A stretch of DNA of 64,000 bases from Stenotrophomonas maltophilia R551-3 (GTDB lineage: Bacteria > Pseudomonadota > Gammaproteobacteria > Xanthomonadales > Xanthomonadaceae), in NCBI RefSeq assembly GCF_000020665.1, contig NC_011071.1:548501-612500 (forward strand). Direction: 5' to 3'. Of this stretch, positions 18,148-26,512 are shown piece by piece; position 1 is the first letter of the stretch; each line of letters opens with the position of its first letter. The translations under genes were made by a program, and so were the position numbers. The notes beneath the pieces are model-generated. The model had not been told where the DNA came from. It made no database searches and was given only the letters and a program-made list of their open reading frames with translations.

Positions 18148-18249
18148 GGCGGGGTGGGTCCGGTTGCGGGGGGCGCTGCAAGTACGTCCATGTAAGCTCG
18201 GTCGCCGCATCCATGCGGCTCACGCCCCCGCAACCGGACCCACCCCGCC
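18148..18249. repeat. 52-nt-core hairpin, copy B
   Basis: Perfect 25-bp arms (18148-18172 and 18225-18249) around a 52-nt core (18173-18224), which lies in reverse orientation to copies A and C. The inner hairpin is CCGCATCCATGCGG. Confidence 0.92.
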
Positions 18250-18273
18250 TTCGACAGTTTTCCGCGATCTGCG

Positions 18274-18363
18274 GTAGATCCACGCCATGCGTGGATGCTC
18301 TTCGTTCAATTGTCGAAATATTCGATTTCAATGGAGATTCATCCACGCATGGCGTGGATCTAC
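18274..18363. repeat. Inverted pair of SMAG palindromes
   Basis: GTAG-ATCCACGC-CAT-GCGTGGAT (18274-18297) and its exact reverse complement (18340-18363) are separated by 42 AT-rich nt. Each is a SMAG-type unit, and together they form a perfect 24-bp inverted repeat. Confidence 0.88.
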
Positions 18364-18385
18364 TGGCCACCGGCCTACTGTCGAA

Positions 18386-18487
18386 GGCGGGGTACTGTGG
18401 GTTTGCGGGGTGTGAGCGGCATGGATGCCGCGACCAAGCCCCCATGGACGGGTTTACGGCGTCCCCGCAAACCCACAGTGCCCCGCC
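18386..18487. repeat. 52-nt-core hairpin, copy C
   Basis: Arms 18386-18410 and 18463-18487 pair at 24 of 25 positions. The core 18411-18462 is 52 nt, in the same orientation as copy A. The inner hairpin is GCGGCATGGATGCCGC. Confidence 0.92.
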
Positions 18488-18673
18488 ATCCCACGGAATG
18501 CCCGCTGTTGCTGTTGCTTCGGCTGTTGCTCTGGCTTGAAGCAGGTGCAGGGCTGCAAGCCCTGCCGAACCCCCCACTACGGTAGGGTGGGCCGATGCGG
18601 CGCTGCAGCTTGGCGCCGCCGCATATTTGATTACACTTGAAACTTGTTTGCCCATGACTCCGGACACCCACCC

Positions 18674-19663
18674 ATGAAGCTTGGTTCTTTGAAGGAAGGC
18701 GGCCGCGACGGCACCCTGATCGTCGTCTCGCGTGACCTGCGCCACGGCGTGCGCGCCACCGGCATTGCCGCCACCCTGCAGCAGGCCCTGGAGGACTGGA
18801 GCCACATCGCGCCTCGCCTGAACGCGCTGTACGAATCGCTCAACGCCGGCGACGCCGATGGCGTGTTCGACCTGGACCCGCAGGCGCTGGCCGCGCCGAT
18901 GCCGCGTGCCTATGAATTCGTCGATGGCAGCGCCTACCTGCCGCATGTCGAGCGCGTGCGCCGCGCCCGTGGCGCCGAGGTGCCGGAGAGCTTCTACACC
19001 GACCCACTGATGTACCAGGCCACCAGCGCCGGTTTCCATGGCCCGCGCGACGCGGTCAAGGTGGTCAGCGAGGACTACGGCATCGACCTGGAAGCCGAGA
19101 TCGTGGTGATCACCGACGACGTGCCGATGGCGGCTACCCCGGAACAGGCTGCGGGCCATATCCAGCTGGTCGGCCTGGTCAACGATGTCTCGCTGCGTAA
19201 CCTGATTCCGGGCGAGCTGGCCAAGGGCTTCGGCTTCCTGCAGTCCAAGCCGCGTTCGGCGCTGTCGCCGGTGTTCGTCACCCCCGATGAGCTGGGCGCC
19301 GCCTGGCAGGACAGCAAGGTGCACCTGCCGCTGCTGACCCACATCAACGGCCAGTGGTTCGGTGCGCCGGAAGCGGGCGTGGACATGCAGTTCAACTTCG
19401 CCCAGCTGGTCGCGCACGCGGCCAAGACCCGTCCGCTCAGCGCCGGCACCATCGTTGGCTCGGGCACCATCGCCAACGAAGACACCAGCAAGGGTGCCTC
19501 CTGTTTCGCCGAGCAGCGCGTGGTCGAAACCCTGCGCGACGGCAAGCCGAGTACGCCGTTCATGTCGTTCGGGGACGTGGTCCGCATCGAGATGCTCGAT
19601 GCCGCCGGAAACAGCATCTTCGGTGCGATCGAGCAGCGCATCGAACAGGCGGCCAAGCCCTGA
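18674..19663 (+). CDS. Fumarylacetoacetate hydrolase family protein
   Basis: 329 aa. Probably hydrolyses fumarylacetoacetate to fumarate and acetoacetate at the end of tyrosine breakdown. The FAH fold is visible in the second half: the metal-site acidic residues of DLEAEIVVI, LVNDVSLRN, and GTIVGSGTIAN. It is shorter than the roughly 420-aa animal-type fumarylacetoacetase and belongs to the compact bacterial group. The maleylacetoacetate isomerase gene follows after 14 nt, which supports the role. The ATG at 18674 begins the conserved MKLGSL. Confidence 0.88.
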   Translation: MKLGSLKEGGRDGTLIVVSRDLRHGVRATGIAATLQQALEDWSHIAPRLNALYESLNAGDADGVFDLDPQALAAPMPRAYEFVDGSAYLPHVERVRRARGAEVPESFYTDPLMYQATSAGFHGPRDAVKVVSEDYGIDLEAEIVVITDDVPMAATPEQAAGHIQLVGLVNDVSLRNLIPGELAKGFGFLQSKPRSALSPVFVTPDELGAAWQDSKVHLPLLTHINGQWFGAPEAGVDMQFNFAQLVAHAAKTRPLSAGTIVGSGTIANEDTSKGASCFAEQRVVETLRDGKPSTPFMSFGDVVRIEMLDAAGNSIFGAIEQRIEQAAKP

Positions 19664-19677
19664 GCATGGAGGCGGCG

Positions 19678-20346
19678 ATGGAGATCCCGGTCGACGACGG
19701 CATCGCGCTGTATACCTACTGGCGATCCAGCGCCGCCTACCGCGTGCGCATCGGCCTGGAGCTGAAGGGCCTGGCCTGGGAGGCCCGGCCGGTGCACCTG
19801 GTGCGCGAAGGCGGCGAGCAGCATCTCGACGCCTATCGCGCGCTCAATCCGCAGCAGCTGGTGCCGACTCTGCTGCATGAAGGGCAGGCGCTGACCCAGT
19901 CGCTGGCGATCCTGGAGTACCTGGATGAGCGCTTCCCGCAGGTGCCGCTGCTGCCGGCCGATGCTGCCGGTCGTGCGCGGGTGCGAGCATTGGCCCAGCT
20001 GGTGGCCTGCGACATCCACCCGATCAACAACCTGCGGGTGATGCAGTACCTGGAGCGCAGCCTGCAGGTGCCGGCCGATGCCCGCACGCAGTGGACCCTG
20101 CACTGGATCGCCGAGGGTTTCACTGCGATGGAAGCGATGCTGGCCAACAGCAGCGCGACGGGCACCTTCTGCCACGGTGACCGTCCCGGCCTGGCCGACA
20201 TCTGCCTGCTGCCGCAGCTGTACAACGCGCACCGCTTCGGCCTGGACCTCACGCCGTACCCGACCTTGCGCCGCATCGAAGCGGCATGCCAGGCACTGGA
20301 CGCCTTCGACCGCGCACGCCCGGAAAATCAGCTCGACGCCGCCTGA
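19678..20346 (+). CDS. maiA: Maleylacetoacetate isomerase (zeta-class GST)
   Basis: 222 aa. Glutathione-dependent cis-trans isomerisation of maleylacetoacetate to fumarylacetoacetate, the step before the upstream hydrolase. Thioredoxin-fold N-domain with YWRSSAAYRVRI and QSLAILEYL (glutathione site), then a helical C-domain (DIHPINNLRVMQYL). The usual SSCx motif is SSAA here, so the active-site Cys is Ala while both Ser remain. The ATG at 19678 has GGAGG 5 nt upstream; the ATG at 19666 lacks such a site. Confidence 0.88.
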   Translation: MEIPVDDGIALYTYWRSSAAYRVRIGLELKGLAWEARPVHLVREGGEQHLDAYRALNPQQLVPTLLHEGQALTQSLAILEYLDERFPQVPLLPADAAGRARVRALAQLVACDIHPINNLRVMQYLERSLQVPADARTQWTLHWIAEGFTAMEAMLANSSATGTFCHGDRPGLADICLLPQLYNAHRFGLDLTPYPTLRRIEAACQALDAFDRARPENQLDAA

Positions 20347-20350
20347 AAGG

Positions 20351-20414
20351 AAAAGGGGACGGAGGGGATTAAGTCGTATGTGCACTTACGACTTAATCCC
20401 CTCCGTCCCCTTTT
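20351..20414. terminator. Perfect 28-bp inverted repeat between convergent genes
   Basis: Arms 20351-20378 and 20387-20414 (GGGGACGGAGGGGATTAAGT motif) pair completely around an 8-nt loop, with A4 and T6 tracts at the ends, so it can terminate in both directions between maiA and pilU. The motif looks like a REP-type repeat that has taken a terminator role. Confidence 0.7.
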
Positions 20415-20423
20415 TTCGTGTGG

Positions 20424-21551
20424 TCAGAATCCGTGGGTGATGCTGGGCGCACCGGCCGAGAAGTCGGCGTACGGGTCGTGCTCGCCGCTGCTGCCTTCGG
20501 ACAGGCGGAACTTCAGGGCCAGGCCATCGCGTGAGTCGGCCGCGCGCAATGCTTCCTCCTGCTCGATGGTGCCGGCCTTGGCCAACCGGAACAGGCACTG
20601 GTCGAAGCTCTCCATGCCTTCTTCCAGCGAGCCTTCCATCGCGGCCTTGATCTCGTGCACCTGGCCGCGGCGCAGCAGGTCGCGGATCATCGGCGTATTG
20701 ATCAGGACCTCTGTGGCCGGCAGCCGGCGGCCTTCCTTGTTCTTCACCAGGCGCTGGCTGACCACCGCGCGCAGGTTCAGCGCGAGGTTCATCAGCACGT
20801 TCTTGTGCGCGCTTTCCGGGAAGAAGTTGAGGATGCGCTCGATGGTCTGGTCGGCATTGTTGGAGTGCAGGGTGGCCAGGCACAGGTGACCGGTCTCAGC
20901 GAAGGCGATCGCCGCCTCCATCGTTTCCGCGTCCAGGATCTCGCCGATCAGGATCACGTCCGGCGCCTCGCGCATCGCATTCTTCAGCGCGTTGTGGAAG
21001 GCATGGGTGTCCAGCCCGACCTCGCGCTGGTTGACGATCGACATCTTGTGCTTGTGCAGGTACTCGATCGGGTCCTCGATGGTGAGGATGTGGCCGGTGG
21101 TAGTGCTGTTGCGGTGGTCGATCATCGACGCCAGCGAGGTGGATTTGCCGGAACCGGTGGACCCCACCACCAGCACCAGCCCGCGCGGGGTCATGATGAC
21201 GTCCTTCAGCACCTGCGGCAGGTTCAGCTCTTCAATGCTCGGGATGCGGCTGCGGATGGCGCGAATGACCATGCCGACTTCGCCGCGCTGCTTGAATACA
21301 TTGACCCGGAAGCGCCCCGCATCAGGCAGGGCGATGGCCATGTTCAGCTCCAGCTCGCGCTCGAACTGCGGCACCTGGCCTTCGTCCATCAGCGAGTAGG
21401 CGATCTTCTTGACCATGCCCGGCGGCAGGCCAGTATTGCCCAGCGGATAGAGCTTCCCCTCGATCTTGATGTAGACCGGTGCCCCGGTGGTCAGAAACAT
21501 GTCCGAAGCGTTCTTTTCGGTCATCAGCTTCAGGAAGTAGCCGATATCCAT
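20424..21551 (-). CDS. pilU: Type IV pilus retraction ATPase PilU
   Basis: 375 aa, the PilU length. Hexameric cytoplasmic ATPase that helps PilT retract type IV pili. N-terminal MDIGYFLKLMTEKNASDMFL is typical of PilT/PilU; Walker A GSTGSGKST (130-138), the Asp box ILTIEDPIEYLH, Walker B DVILIGEILD, and the His box ATLHSNNA. The acidic C-terminal tail (EHDPYADF) is the PilU feature. The ATG at 21551 is preceded by a GGGGA site. No pilT is in view. Confidence 0.93.
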   Translation of the reverse strand: MDIGYFLKLMTEKNASDMFLTTGAPVYIKIEGKLYPLGNTGLPPGMVKKIAYSLMDEGQVPQFERELELNMAIALPDAGRFRVNVFKQRGEVGMVIRAIRSRIPSIEELNLPQVLKDVIMTPRGLVLVVGSTGSGKSTSLASMIDHRNSTTTGHILTIEDPIEYLHKHKMSIVNQREVGLDTHAFHNALKNAMREAPDVILIGEILDAETMEAAIAFAETGHLCLATLHSNNADQTIERILNFFPESAHKNVLMNLALNLRAVVSQRLVKNKEGRRLPATEVLINTPMIRDLLRRGQVHEIKAAMEGSLEEGMESFDQCLFRLAKAGTIEQEEALRAADSRDGLALKFRLSEGSSGEHDPYADFSAGAPSITHGF

Positions 21552-21648
21552 TGCGAATTTTCCCCAACGAAACGGTCGACGCCCGTTGCCAGCACGGTGT
21601 CGGCTTGACGACAATGGCCGTGAACCGACAACCGGTACGGCCTCCCCA

Positions 21649-22038
21649 ATGAAACGACTTAGCTTCGCACGAATGCGCCATGGCCTGTATGTGATGGCGT
21701 TTGCATTCGCACTGTCTGCCCCCGTTTGGGCGCAGGACGCCGCACTGGAACTGGCGCAGGCCCGGCAGGCGGTCGACAAGGCCACCCAGGCCGATGCCGA
21801 CCAGTACGCTCCGGATCTGATCGGGCTGGCCCGGCAGGGGCTGGAGCAGGCCCAGCGCGCCGCCGGCGACCGCCGCGAGCGCAAGAACGCCCCGGCGATG
21901 GCCCTGCGCGCCGCCGCCGATGCCGACCTGGCCCGCGTCCGTAGCGAGGAAGCCACCGTCACCGCGCAGCTGCAGCTGCGCCGCAACGAGGTCAACCAGC
22001 TGCAACGCCAGCTGTCGACCGGGGAGGACCGCCGGTGA
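21649..22038 (+). CDS. DUF4398-type exported helical protein
   Basis: 129 aa. A signal sequence (MAFAFALSAPVWA, cut before QDAALE) is followed by about 100 residues of Ala/Arg/Gln-rich helix containing an LELAQARQAVDKA repeat typical of DUF4398 proteins. Function unknown; these proteins are usually encoded beside an OmpA-like partner, as here, where its stop overlaps the next start (GTGA). It is divergent from pilU. Confidence 0.75.
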   Translation: MKRLSFARMRHGLYVMAFAFALSAPVWAQDAALELAQARQAVDKATQADADQYAPDLIGLARQGLEQAQRAAGDRRERKNAPAMALRAAADADLARVRSEEATVTAQLQLRRNEVNQLQRQLSTGEDRR

Positions 22039-22919
22039 AGCCGATGACCGCCGCAACCCTGGCCGCGCTGCTGGCGCTGCCGACACTGGCCGTGGCCGCC
22101 GACAATCCGATGGTGGCGCAGCTGAGCCAGCGCCTGATGTCCATCCAGGCCAATCCCGACACGGCTGAGCTGGGCGCTTTCGAGCGCGTGCAGGCGCAGC
22201 AGGCCATCGCCACCCTGGACAAGGCCAAGCGCCGCGACCAGGAACTGGCCACCTACCTGGCCGAGCGCCGGGTAGAAATTGCCGAGACCGCCGTGCGTAC
22301 CGCACTGGCCGCGCGTGAGGTCGATCGTCTCGAGCGTACCCGCAGCGACCTGCTGATCGAGGCCAGCCGCCGCGATGCCGCCCGTGCCCGCCAGGAAGCC
22401 GAGCAGCTGCGCATGCAGGCGCAGATGCAGGCCGAGGAGGCAGAGCGCCTGCGTCAGGCCGCCGAGGCCGAGACGCTGGCCCGCCAGGATGCCGAGAATG
22501 CCCTGACCAGCGTGGCTGGCAAGCAGCAGCAGCGCCTCAGCGCCGCGCAGCAGAACGCTGCCAAACTGGCCCGCGAGGAAGCCGAGCTGGTGTCCGGGCA
22601 GAAGCTGCCGGGCTCGAAGTTCGACGGCCGCGGTGAGGTGTTCACCTTCAATGGTGACGCCTTCGCCGCCGGTGCCTCCAGCCTGTCCGGTGGTGCCCGC
22701 AACCAGGCCAAGGCACTGGCCGAGTACCTGAACATCGGCAAGAAGGGCCGCCTGCGCATCGAGGCGTATGACAGTGCCAATGGCGTCGGCCAGAAGCGTG
22801 CCGAAGCGCTGCGCGATGCCCTGGTCGCCGGCGGTGTCGCAAGCAACCGGATCCAGCTCAGCGGCAAGAAGGCAGCGTCCACCCGGGCGCGTTCGGCCGA
22901 GGTCATCATCGCCCCGTAA
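22035..22919 (+). CDS. OmpA-like protein with long coiled coil
   Basis: 294 aa from a GTG overlapping the previous stop, with GGGGAGG upstream. A signal peptide (LAALLALPTLAVAADN) is followed by a coiled coil of about 140 residues rich in Ala, Glu, Gln and Arg, then a short OmpA-C-like domain at about 200-294 (GEVFTFNGDAFAAGASSLS, RLRIEAYDS, GVASNRIQLSG) that may bind peptidoglycan. With the DUF4398 partner it probably forms a periplasmic envelope assembly; the role is unproven. Confidence 0.78.
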   Translation: MKPMTAATLAALLALPTLAVAADNPMVAQLSQRLMSIQANPDTAELGAFERVQAQQAIATLDKAKRRDQELATYLAERRVEIAETAVRTALAAREVDRLERTRSDLLIEASRRDAARARQEAEQLRMQAQMQAEEAERLRQAAEAETLARQDAENALTSVAGKQQQRLSAAQQNAAKLAREEAELVSGQKLPGSKFDGRGEVFTFNGDAFAAGASSLSGGARNQAKALAEYLNIGKKGRLRIEAYDSANGVGQKRAEALRDALVAGGVASNRIQLSGKKAASTRARSAEVIIAP

Positions 22920-22963
22920 TTGCTTGATATTGTTTGTTTTTCGTTGCGATGAGCATTCAGCCT

Positions 22964-22994
22964 GAACCCCGCCCCGGCGGGGTTCGGTCTTTTT
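22964..22994 (+). terminator. Rho-independent terminator after the OmpA-like gene
   Basis: GAACCCCGCC-CC-GGCGGGGTTC (22964-22985), then GGTCTTTTT. It is 45 nt past the stop. Confidence 0.9.
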
Positions 22995-23187
22995 GACGCA
23001 GGGGCTTGAACCCCGCCCGGAGCAGGCGTAGGGTCAATCGTCCGGGACGCAATGCCGCGGACCGGACGATGGGAGGGCCGGGCCGATGCAAGCAGGGCGC
23101 GAACCGCAGCAGATCGACGTGCGCAGGCCAGTGCCGCAGGTCGTTGCAGGCGTCCAGGTGGCCATCGACCGGCGCTCCTCCATGAAC

Positions 23188-23216
23188 AACGCCCCGTGCC
23201 TTGAGGCCGGGGCGTT
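23188..23216 (+). other. Leader hairpin upstream of the YdcH-type gene
   Basis: AACGCCCC (23188-23195) pairs with GGGGCGTT (23209-23216), with an inner GCC-TTGA-GGC. It ends 13 nt before the ribosome-binding site of the next gene. The rest of 22995-23187 shows nothing I can name. Confidence 0.4.
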
Positions 23217-23242
23217 CGTGTATCTGTCGAAGGAGGTCCATC

Positions 23243-23479
23243 ATGTTTGAAGATCAGCCCCAGAGCGAGATCGACGCCCGCCGCGCGCGCGATCCGGAGT
23301 TCCGGGCACTCCATGACCAGCACCGCAAGTTGAACAAGAAGTGCATGGACGCGGAGTTGGGTGTACTCCCGATCGATGATGTCACCCTGGGTCGCATGAA
23401 GCGTGAGAAGCTGCTGGCCAAGCAACGTCTTCTGCGAATGTACGAGACACCGCTTCCAACGACGTCCCCCGCGCATTGA
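23243..23479 (+). CDS. YdcH-type (DUF465) small protein
   Basis: 78 aa with a near-perfect AAGGAGGT ribosome-binding site 8 nt before the ATG. Highly charged helical protein; PEFRALHDQHRKLNKKCMDA followed by LGRMKREKLLAKQRLLRMYE is the DUF465 helical-hairpin pattern. Function unknown. It is monocistronic, and nothing nearby hints at a role. Confidence 0.8.
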   Translation: MFEDQPQSEIDARRARDPEFRALHDQHRKLNKKCMDAELGVLPIDDVTLGRMKREKLLAKQRLLRMYETPLPTTSPAH

Positions 23480-23576
23480 CGCACCCCGTCACGCCCGGAA
23501 CGGCGTGACCCCGCCAGAGATGGCCCCGCCGGGCGCTCCTGCCCCGGCATCGCGGCACCGCCGATGAGGCGGCCGC

Positions 23577-23607
23577 GCCAAGGCACCACAGGCGGTGGTG
23601 CCTTGGC
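23577..23607. other. 12-bp perfect hairpin
   Basis: GCCAAGGCACCA (23577-23588) pairs with TGGTGCCTTGGC (23596-23607) with a 7-nt loop and no T tract. It lies in the 366-bp gap between the YdcH-type gene and the cystathionine beta-synthase gene. Confidence 0.5.
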
Positions 23608-23686
23608 CTGCAGGCACAACTCACCGATGCGGGCGGTACCGGTCTCCTCGTCGATCCGGGGCCGCCCGCATCCCTTTTGGGTGTTC

Positions 23687-23758
23687 AGCCGAGCATGGCT
23701 CGGCTCTACAGCAGGCAGCCGAGCATGGTGGGGCAGCCGAGCGTGGGCTCGGCTCTAC
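23687..23758 (-). repeat. SMAG cluster (two full units, one partial)
   Basis: On the minus strand GTAGAGCCGAGC... palindromes lie at 23687-23709 and 23735-23758, with a truncated unit (AGCCGAGCATGG) between. They are about 90 bp upstream of the cystathionine beta-synthase start. Confidence 0.85.
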
Positions 23759-23845
23759 AGGGCATGCGGCAGCGCCTGACTTTCATCGCCATCCGTCGGA
23801 TAATCATCGGTCCGGCCCTGCGTGGCGCGAACCGAAAGTCCCCGA

Positions 23846-25216
23846 ATGCCCATCCACTCTTCCGTCCTCGAACTCATCGGCCAGACCCCGATCGTCAAGG
23901 CCCAGCGCCTGGACACCGGTGCCTGCGAGCTCTACCTGAAGCTGGAGAGCGCCAACCCGGGCGGGTCGATCAAGGATCGCATCGGCCTGTCGATGATCGA
24001 GGCAGCGGAAAAACGCGGCGACCTGAAGCCGGGCGCGACCCTGGTCGAGGGCACCGCCGGCAATACCGGCCTGGGCCTGGCCCTGGTAGCGCAGCAGAAG
24101 GGCTACAAGCTGATCCTGGTCGTTCCCGACAAGATGAGCCGCGAAAAGATCTTCAATCTGAAGGCGATGGGTGCCGAAGTGCGTTTGACCCGCTCGGACG
24201 TGGCCAAGGGCCATCCCGAGTACTACCAGGACCTGGCCAAGACCATCGCCGAGCAGACCCCGGGCGCCTACTTCATCAACCAGTTCGGCAACCCGGACAA
24301 CCCGGCCGCGCATGAATTCGGTACTGGCCCGGAAATCCTCGAGCAGATGGGCGGCGACCTCGATGCCATCGTGTTCGGCTGCGGCAGTTCCGGCACCATG
24401 ACCGGCCTGTCGCGCGCCTTCGCCAAGCTGTCGCCGAAGACCGAGCTGGTGCTGGCCGATCCGGTTGGTTCGATCCTGGCCGAGTACATCAACGACGGCA
24501 ATCTGAACGACAAGTCGGGCAGCTGGCTGGTGGAAGGCATCGGCGAGGACTTCCTGCCGTCGATCTCCGATTTCAGCCGCGTCAAGAAGGCTTATGCCAT
24601 CAGCGACGCCGAGAGCTTCCACACCGCACGCGAGCTGCTGGGCAAGGAAGGCATCCTCGGCGGTTCGTCGACCGGCACCCTGCTGGCGGCGGCGCTGAAG
24701 TACTGCAAGGAGCAGACCACGCCGAAGAAGGTGCTGGTGCTGGTGCCGGACACCGGCAACAAGTACCTGTCAAAGATGTACAACGACTACTGGATGCTGG
24801 ACAACGGCTTCCTGCAGCGCCCGCAGCACGGCGACCTGCGCGACCTGATCCTGCGTCCGTACGGCCAGCGCGACACCGTGGTGATCGGCCCGAACGACCT
24901 GCTGACCACGGCCTACCAGCGCATGAAGCTGTATGACGTGTCGCAGCTGCCGGTGCTGGACGGCGATCAGCTGGTCGGTATCGTCGATGAAAGCGACGTG
25001 CTGCTGCATGTCTATGGCGATGAAGCCCGTTTCCGCGACCCGGTGGCGACCGCAATGGTCAGCAAGCTGGACCGGCTGGACGTGAAGTCGCCGATCGAAG
25101 CGCTGTTGCCGGTGTTCGACCGCGGCCAGGTGGCGATCGTGATGGACGGCAATGCCTTCCTGGGCCTGATCACCCGTATCGACCTTCTGAACTACCTGCG
25201 TCGGCGCGTTCAATAA
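23846..25216 (+). CDS. Cystathionine beta-synthase
   Basis: 456 aa. PLP enzyme joining serine and homocysteine to cystathionine. A fold-type II domain (1-320) has K43 in GGSIKDRIG for PLP and GTAGNTG for the phosphate loop; the C-terminal 120 residues form two CBS domains (DLLTTAYQRMKLYDVSQLPV and ATAMVSKLDRLDV) that could bind adenosyl ligands. No haem-binding N-terminal extension is present. With the next gene it gives the reverse transsulfuration route from homocysteine to cysteine. The ATG at 23846 begins the conserved MPIHSSVLELIG. Confidence 0.9.
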   Translation: MPIHSSVLELIGQTPIVKAQRLDTGACELYLKLESANPGGSIKDRIGLSMIEAAEKRGDLKPGATLVEGTAGNTGLGLALVAQQKGYKLILVVPDKMSREKIFNLKAMGAEVRLTRSDVAKGHPEYYQDLAKTIAEQTPGAYFINQFGNPDNPAAHEFGTGPEILEQMGGDLDAIVFGCGSSGTMTGLSRAFAKLSPKTELVLADPVGSILAEYINDGNLNDKSGSWLVEGIGEDFLPSISDFSRVKKAYAISDAESFHTARELLGKEGILGGSSTGTLLAAALKYCKEQTTPKKVLVLVPDTGNKYLSKMYNDYWMLDNGFLQRPQHGDLRDLILRPYGQRDTVVIGPNDLLTTAYQRMKLYDVSQLPVLDGDQLVGIVDESDVLLHVYGDEARFRDPVATAMVSKLDRLDVKSPIEALLPVFDRGQVAIVMDGNAFLGLITRIDLLNYLRRRVQ

Positions 25217-25339
25217 GCCGCTGATCACAGATGTTCGCCGCTGAATCCTGGTTTATCCGCGTCAAAGGTCGTTAAGGCCGCGCTGATAGACTTCCGCACC
25301 TTCGATGGCGCCGTGCGTCGGCGCCCCTCAGGAAAGAAC

Positions 25340-26512
25340 ATGTCCAACGCTACTTCCCAGGATCGTGCCCTGGCCCTGGCTACCCTGGCCATCCACGGTG
25401 GCCAGTCGCCGGACCCCAGTACCGGTGCGGTGATGCCGCCGATCTACGCTACCTCGACCTATGCGCAGTCCAGCCCGGGTGAGCACCAGGGCTTCGAGTA
25501 TTCGCGTACCCACAACCCGACGCGCTTCGCCTACGAGCGCTGTGTGGCCTCGCTGGAAGGCGGTACCCGTGGCTTCGCCTTCGCTTCGGGCATGGCCGCC
25601 AGCTCGACCGTGATCGAGCTGCTGGACGCCGGCAGCCATGTGGTGGCGATGGATGACATCTATGGCGGCAGCTTCCGCCTGTTCGAGCGTGTGCGTCGCC
25701 GTACCGCCGGGCTGGACTTCAGCTTCGTCGATCTGACCGATCTGGCGGCGTTTGAAGCCTCCATCACGCCGAAGACGAAGATGGTCTGGATCGAGACCCC
25801 GACCAACCCGATGCTGAAGATCGTCGACATCGCTGCGGTCGCCGCCATCGCCAAGCGCCATGGCCTGATCGTAGTGGTCGACAACACCTTCGCCTCGCCG
25901 ATGCTGCAGCGTCCGCTGGAGCTGGGCGCGGACCTGGTCCTGCATTCGGCCACCAAGTACCTCAATGGCCACTCGGACATGGTCGGCGGCATGGTCGTGG
26001 TCGGTGACAACGCCGAACTGGCCGAGCAGATGGCCTTCCTGCAGAACTCGGTGGGTGGCGTGCAGGGCCCGTTCGACAGCTTCCTGGCCCTGCGTGGCCT
26101 GAAGACCCTGCCGCTGCGCATGAAGGCGCATTGCGCCAACGCGCTGGCCCTGGCCCAGTGGCTGGAAAAGCATCCGGCGGTGGAGAAGGTGATCTACCCG
26201 GGCCTGGCCTCGCACCCGCAACATGAGCTGGCGGGCAAGCAGATGGCTGGCTACGGCGGCATCGTTTCGATCGTGCTCAAGGGCGGTTTCGATGCGGCCA
26301 AGCGCTTCTGCGAGAAGACCGAACTGTTCACCCTTGCCGAATCGCTGGGCGGCGTGGAAAGCCTGGTCAACCACCCGGCGGTGATGACGCATGCGTCGAT
26401 TCCGGTGGCGCGTCGTGAGCAGCTGGGCATCAGCGATGCGCTGGTGCGGCTGAGTGTGGGTGTTGAGGATCTGGGGGATCTGCAGGTGGATCTGGGAGAG
26501 GCTTTGAAGTGA
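25340..26512 (+). CDS. metB: Cystathionine gamma-lyase/gamma-synthase (metB-like, LPS locus border)
   Basis: 390 aa, PLP fold type I. The Schiff-base lysine is K206 in LHSATKYLNGHSD. Other family motifs are EYSRTHNPTR, FASGMAA and ETPTNP. Next to cystathionine beta-synthase it most likely acts as a gamma-lyase, releasing cysteine. In xanthomonads this gene, often named metB, is the conserved left border of the variable LPS locus, as here: the ABC exporter start overlaps its stop (GTGA). Confidence 0.9.
   Translation: MSNATSQDRALALATLAIHGGQSPDPSTGAVMPPIYATSTYAQSSPGEHQGFEYSRTHNPTRFAYERCVASLEGGTRGFAFASGMAASSTVIELLDAGSHVVAMDDIYGGSFRLFERVRRRTAGLDFSFVDLTDLAAFEASITPKTKMVWIETPTNPMLKIVDIAAVAAIAKRHGLIVVVDNTFASPMLQRPLELGADLVLHSATKYLNGHSDMVGGMVVVGDNAELAEQMAFLQNSVGGVQGPFDSFLALRGLKTLPLRMKAHCANALALAQWLEKHPAVEKVIYPGLASHPQHELAGKQMAGYGGIVSIVLKGGFDAAKRFCEKTELFTLAESLGGVESLVNHPAVMTHASIPVARREQLGISDALVRLSVGVEDLGDLQVDLGEALK

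Larger units (their letters stand above)
18058..18580. repeat. Composite palindromic island (two inverted multi-part modules)
   Basis: Two modules face each other. Each has, from outside in, a GTAG head with a GCAGGGC-type hairpin (18058-18089; 18547-18580), a hexamer-phased tract (18101-18130; 18504-18539), GATGGCGGGG, a 52-nt-core hairpin (copies B and C), CCCCGCC(T)TCGACAG, and a GTAGATCCACGCC palindrome at the centre. No gene lies in the 895-bp gap 17779-18673. Confidence 0.8.

Noticed and set aside
22957..23244. Minus-strand frame of 95 codons overlapping the YdcH-type start
   Set aside because: Covers a terminator and the leader of the YdcH-type gene, whose ribosome-binding site and family pattern are strong.
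23254..23619. Minus-strand frame of 121 codons over the YdcH-type gene and the following gap
   Set aside because: Antisense shadow of the YdcH-type gene; composition is Arg/Ser/Pro rich without motifs.
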